Shown: in pieces, positions 60,678 through 64,000 of the stretch
How the letters are laid out: the number at the start of each line of letters is the position of its first letter
Position numbering within the stretch: position 1 is the stretch's first letter
Source of the DNA: Anthoceros angustus
Lineage: Eukaryota > Streptophyta > Anthocerotopsida > Anthocerotales > Anthocerotaceae
Direction: 5' to 3'
Length of the DNA stretch: 64,000 nt
Assembly (NCBI GenBank): GCA_010909165.1
Contig: MU008188.1
Span: forward strand, 248,001-312,000
Position numbers and translations under genes: made by a program
Notes under the pieces: generated by a model
The model's database searches: none
Told to the model about the DNA's origin: nothing
The model's input: the letters and a program-made list of their open reading frames with translations, nothing else

Positions 60678-61406
60678 ATGGACGTGGTGATCTTGTCCGG
60701 GCAGAGCAACATGGCTGGCCGGGGAGGCGTCCACGACTGCGTCTGGGACGGGGTTGTGCCCGCAGAATGTGTTTCGAATCGGGGAGTCGGCACCGTGCAG
60801 CGGCTGAGCGCCGGCCTGGAGTGGGAAGAAGCGAGGGAGCCGTTGCACTGGGACATCGACACCAGCAAGACATGCGGCGTGGGGCCGGGGCTGGCGTTCG
60901 CTGCTGCCGTTCCGGATCCCGGGCGGCGCCTGGGCCTGGTTCCTTGTGCGGTGGGAGGAACCGCCTTGGAGCAGTGGGAACGCGGGAAGGAGCTTTACTC
61001 CGCCATGATTCGGCGCGCGCAGGCGGCAGCCGCGGGAGGACTCAACCGCATCAAGGCGATGCTGTGGTACCAGGGGGAGAGCGACACTTTGCTGCCCGAG
61101 GCCGTGCCGCTCTTTCAGAGCCGTTTGGAGACATTGATTGCCGATGTGAGGGCGGATCTCGGCGTGCCCGACCTTCCCGTCATCCAGGTCGGCATCACCG
61201 TGGCTTCGCATCCCTTCCCGGAGCTTCTGGAGCGGGTGCGGGAGGCCCAGCGTGCCGTGAACTCCCTGCCCGGGGTCTTCTATGTGGATGCCCTAGGGCT
61301 GCCGTTGAAGGCGGACGGGGTGCATCTCACCACTGGTGCGCAGGTTCAGCTGGGAAGGATGTTGGCGGCTGTTTATACTGAGAAATGTTGCGCACGTCGG
61401 GACTGA
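60678..61406 (+). CDS. SGNH-type carbohydrate esterase (SASA/DUF303 family)
   Basis: Single-exon 242-aa protein resembling the plant probable carbohydrate esterase At4g34215, a serine hydrolase thought to remove acetyl groups from sugars. Catalytic blocks are visible: the nucleophile Ser10 in VVILSGQSNMAGRG, the oxyanion Gly in PCAVGGTALEQW, the Glu of AMLWYQGESDTL and the Asp/His pair in KADGVHLTTGAQ. There is no signal peptide from this start. An in-frame ATG at 60609 would add 23 residues without a targeting signature, so the later ATG beside the first motif is preferred. Its stop is only 31 bp from that of the opposing transporter. Confidence 0.92.
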   Translation: MDVVILSGQSNMAGRGGVHDCVWDGVVPAECVSNRGVGTVQRLSAGLEWEEAREPLHWDIDTSKTCGVGPGLAFAAAVPDPGRRLGLVPCAVGGTALEQWERGKELYSAMIRRAQAAAAGGLNRIKAMLWYQGESDTLLPEAVPLFQSRLETLIADVRADLGVPDLPVIQVGITVASHPFPELLERVREAQRAVNSLPGVFYVDALGLPLKADGVHLTTGAQVQLGRMLAAVYTEKCCARRD

Positions 61407-61437
61407 GTCCCGGACGATGGTTTCTTATTCCGCTGTC

Positions 61438-64000
61438 CTAAGCGTCCTTGGCTGGGAACACCAATGCCTCTATCTCTTCCAGGGACTTGCCTTTGGTTTC
61501 AACGATGAAGGCGTTAGTGAAAGCGATGGACACGAGGGACACTGCCCCGAAGCTCGCATACACCCAATCCAGGCCGAATTTCGCCACCAGCTCCAGGAAG
61601 AAGAGTCCGATGCCGAAGTTACACATCTGGAAGTTTGACAGGAATCCTTGTGTCAATCAACCTTGGGGGCAGGGCAGGGCAGGGCAGAAGCCCGGAACCA
61701 CGTTCATACAACAATAACACTGCCAAGCGCGTCATCAAATTCAGGATGCTCTCACCCAGTGCACGCACAGGCTGACTGCCAGCACCTTGGCACGGCTTTT
61801 TGTGTCGCACAGCTCTGGGATGATGAGTGCCGTCACCGGGCCTGCTCCCAAAGCGAAAGTGAACACATATCTGCAGTCCAACACAACAAAACACATAACA
61901 AGACAAAAACAAGGCTTGAATCCTTCAAGCTCACACTAACAGAAGCCGCTCATCAAGCGTCACCAAGCGTGTACCCCGCCTTACGCTTACGTGAGTGTGC
62001 CCAAAATGGATAGAGCGTGGCCGTACTGGTCACCTACAGGAGCCTCAATCGCCAACACCAAAACGCCGATGGATACTGCCTGGAAAAAGACGCTCCATGT
62101 ACGTAAATACACCCTAGTGTCTCGTCAGCATGACCTACCAAATCGAGGTGCAATCCACAAACACCTCCAGCAACCACACAAACACAAACTGCGGCATTGT
62201 CCACATGCCCACCATGCCCAAGTAGCTACTTCGAAGCAGATTCCGTCTCCCCTGTGTGTCCATCAAAGACAGTGCAATCATCGCTCCTGCCAAGCCAAAC
62301 TACTGAGAATTTGAAATCAATTCCTGCCTTCCTACCTGCCTCTTACTTTATACTCTGCTCCAAGCTACTGCGGATGTAACAAGCACAGACCTGCAAGATT
62401 CGCCACACCCACGGCTGCACTTGCAACCATTCCATTGGGAATGCCAGCATTTCGAAATGTGAGGGAGGAAAAGTATAAAATGCCGTTGATGCCTGCAAAT
62501 TGCTGGAGAGCAAACAGAGAACCTCCAATCGCCACGACTGCAACCGCAGTAATTCAAGCCATGACTTCAATAGAATGATACGCTCATGTCATACCGACAA
62601 ACGAATTTCAACATTCCGCTTTCACACCCACACCTATTGGTCTGCACTGGTCTAACAGTACATTCAAGGGAACACAAACAGCAGCTGCCCTCCTTTGTCC
62701 AGAATGTCATACGCTTTAAGTATCTTCCCGACAGTAGTTCTGACCACGAGGCTTCGTCTTGTGCTCCTTCCTGCCCATCCGTTAAGTCTACCATCGCTGC
62801 CTCTACCTGGGACGTACCCCAAAGCCTCTCAACTACCCTTCTTGCATCATCCAATCTGCCAACCTGCACAGAGCATTGCCAGTAACCACTTGATACCCCA
62901 CAACAGAGGAACCACGTGCCAAGCAATATTGCTCCACTCAACCTTTTTTGACATGACAACATCCAACCAATTTCGTACTCACTTTCACAAGCCAACGAGG
63001 ACTCTCTGCAGCATATTGCATCCCAGCAATGAGCAAGAAACTTGGGAGCGTTCCTATCCAAAACATTGTCCTCCACCTGATTGAATGCAAATAAACAGCG
63101 TCTCAGTGTGCTTGGTACTTGACTGGAAGTAACGAACTTGACCTGGCTGTCTGGAACAAGAAAAGGCTTCGTTACCAATGAGGATCTGTTTCTGCAGGAA
63201 TGCCTATCAGTAAAGCAGATATGATCCCGACACAGGTGCCAACCTGACACAAGCTCCCAAGGGCTCCTCTGTATTTCGTCGGTGCAACCTGCAAATCATG
63301 CCACCAATTTCAGAAAACCTCTAGATCTGCAGCAGCTGATTCAGAACCCGGAGCATGTCCAATTCCAAAGTACCAGGTCAGACACTACGTACCTCAGAAA
63401 TGTAGAGCGGAACTAGGCCCGTGTTCACGCCGATGCCTAATCCCACCAGGAACCGACCAAGCAACATCCCATCGATAGACTGAGCCCCAGCACTGCCACA
63501 CAAAACAATCGTCAGACACAGCATTTCCGAAGGAAATGATGATGAGGTACTGTTCCAATGTCAAGATGCCAACCTGATGGAAGCGCCTAGAATGAGCGGA
63601 ACAGCATCTAATTGGAAGGTTCTTCGACGACCGATTCGGTCGGTGAGAATGCCACCTACAATGCTGCCCGCAAATGCGCCTACCACCAACACGCTTACAA
63701 CCAGGCCCTGCAGGATGTTGTCCTCACCAAACTGCAACTCCTTTGCGATAGAATCCAATGGCCCATTGAGAATTCTGCACTAACAGCAACAACCGCAGGT
63801 GAGGCAAACCAGCAATAACCAGCCAAAAGACACACCGGTGCACAATACTTTGAGCGATGTGCTCATCTTGGCGTGGCAGGATTCACGCACCCGATGTGGT
63901 ACCCGAACATGAAATTGGCCGTAGCTGCGGTGAGCACGTGAGGAAGGGCCGGTAACCAGGCCGGCGAGGTGACGAGCAGGTCCTGTTCCGGCTTGCTGGT
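61438..64000 (-). CDS. Plastidic glucose transporter-like MFS sugar transporter (5' end outside window)
   Basis: Major-facilitator sugar transporter of the pGlcT type, expected in the plastid inner envelope exporting glucose from starch breakdown. The minus-strand exons run from the window edge, where the readable part ends in TAATANFMFGYHIG (donor at about 63891). They continue through LNGPLDSIAKELQFGEDNI, GAFAGSIVGGILTDRIGRRR (loop 2-3 motif), GRFLVGLGIGVNTGLVPLYI, YRGALGSLCQVGTCVG, WRTMFWIGTLPS, AESPRWLVK, LFALQQFAGINGILYFSS and FTFALGAGPVTALIIPEL. The last exon ends FIVETKGKSLEEIEALVFPA, with the stop at 61438. The cytosolic-loop signatures GRR, PESPRWL-like and ETKG are intact. The transit peptide and first codons lie beyond 64000. 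The order and wording match pGlcT more than plasma-membrane hexose carriers. Confidence 0.88.

Overview
The window is nuclear DNA of a land plant. The genes carry many short spliceosomal introns, mostly about 60-250 bp, and several products are plant-type: a CLASP, a plastid-type carbamoyl-phosphate synthase large subunit, a plastidic-type glucose transporter, a class B acid phosphatase and PLS-type pentatricopeptide repeat (PPR) proteins. High gene density, small introns, intronless long PPR genes and broken PPR copies fit a compact seedless-plant genome such as Selaginella. A bryophyte or fern is not excluded, and species cannot be fixed from the sequence alone.

Layout. 1-0.4 kb: decayed PPR copy. 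0.67-4.7 kb: ITP pyrophosphatase (+) converging on pyridoxal kinase (-). 4.9-11.5 kb: PPR cluster, made of one pseudogene and two intact long PLS-E/E+ genes converging tail to tail. 11.8-19.2 kb: MidA/NDUFAF7-like methyltransferase (+) and a MYST histone acetyltransferase (-). 19.35-26.95 kb: MSH3 (+) and a WDR74/Nsa1-like ribosome-biogenesis WD40 protein (-). 27.2-37.05 kb: CLASP, acid phosphatase and Josephin-domain deubiquitinase, all (+). 37.4-43.1 kb: a plant-specific protein with a Glu-Ala repeat (-) and organelle-type asparaginyl-tRNA synthetase (+). 43.2-56.2 kb: a nest of transposable elements. 56.3-64 kb: carbamoyl-phosphate synthase large chain (-), SGNH esterase (+) and a plastidic glucose transporter (-, running off the window).

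Apart from the CLASP/phosphatase/Josephin trio, genes alternate strand. Start-to-start gaps between divergent neighbours are only about 115-500 bp, and several convergent stop codons lie 31-191 bp apart. Shared bidirectional promoters and overlapping 3' UTRs are therefore likely.

The repeat block holds a decayed minus-strand Ty3/gypsy element (LTR, primer binding site and polypurine tract visible) with a 1.2-kb internal tandem duplication. It abuts fragments of a second gypsy lineage and of a Ty1/copia element. A well-formed 593-bp Mutator-like miniature element with about 155-bp terminal inverted repeats and a 9-bp target duplication sits inside an older tandem-repeat tract. I saw no convincing tRNA, rRNA or CRISPR. 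The most notable observations are the PPR array with a consistently lengthened repeat, the MYST enzyme with an insertion near its zinc finger, the Glu-Ala minisatellite gene and the Mutator-like element. No wholly new multi-gene system is evident.
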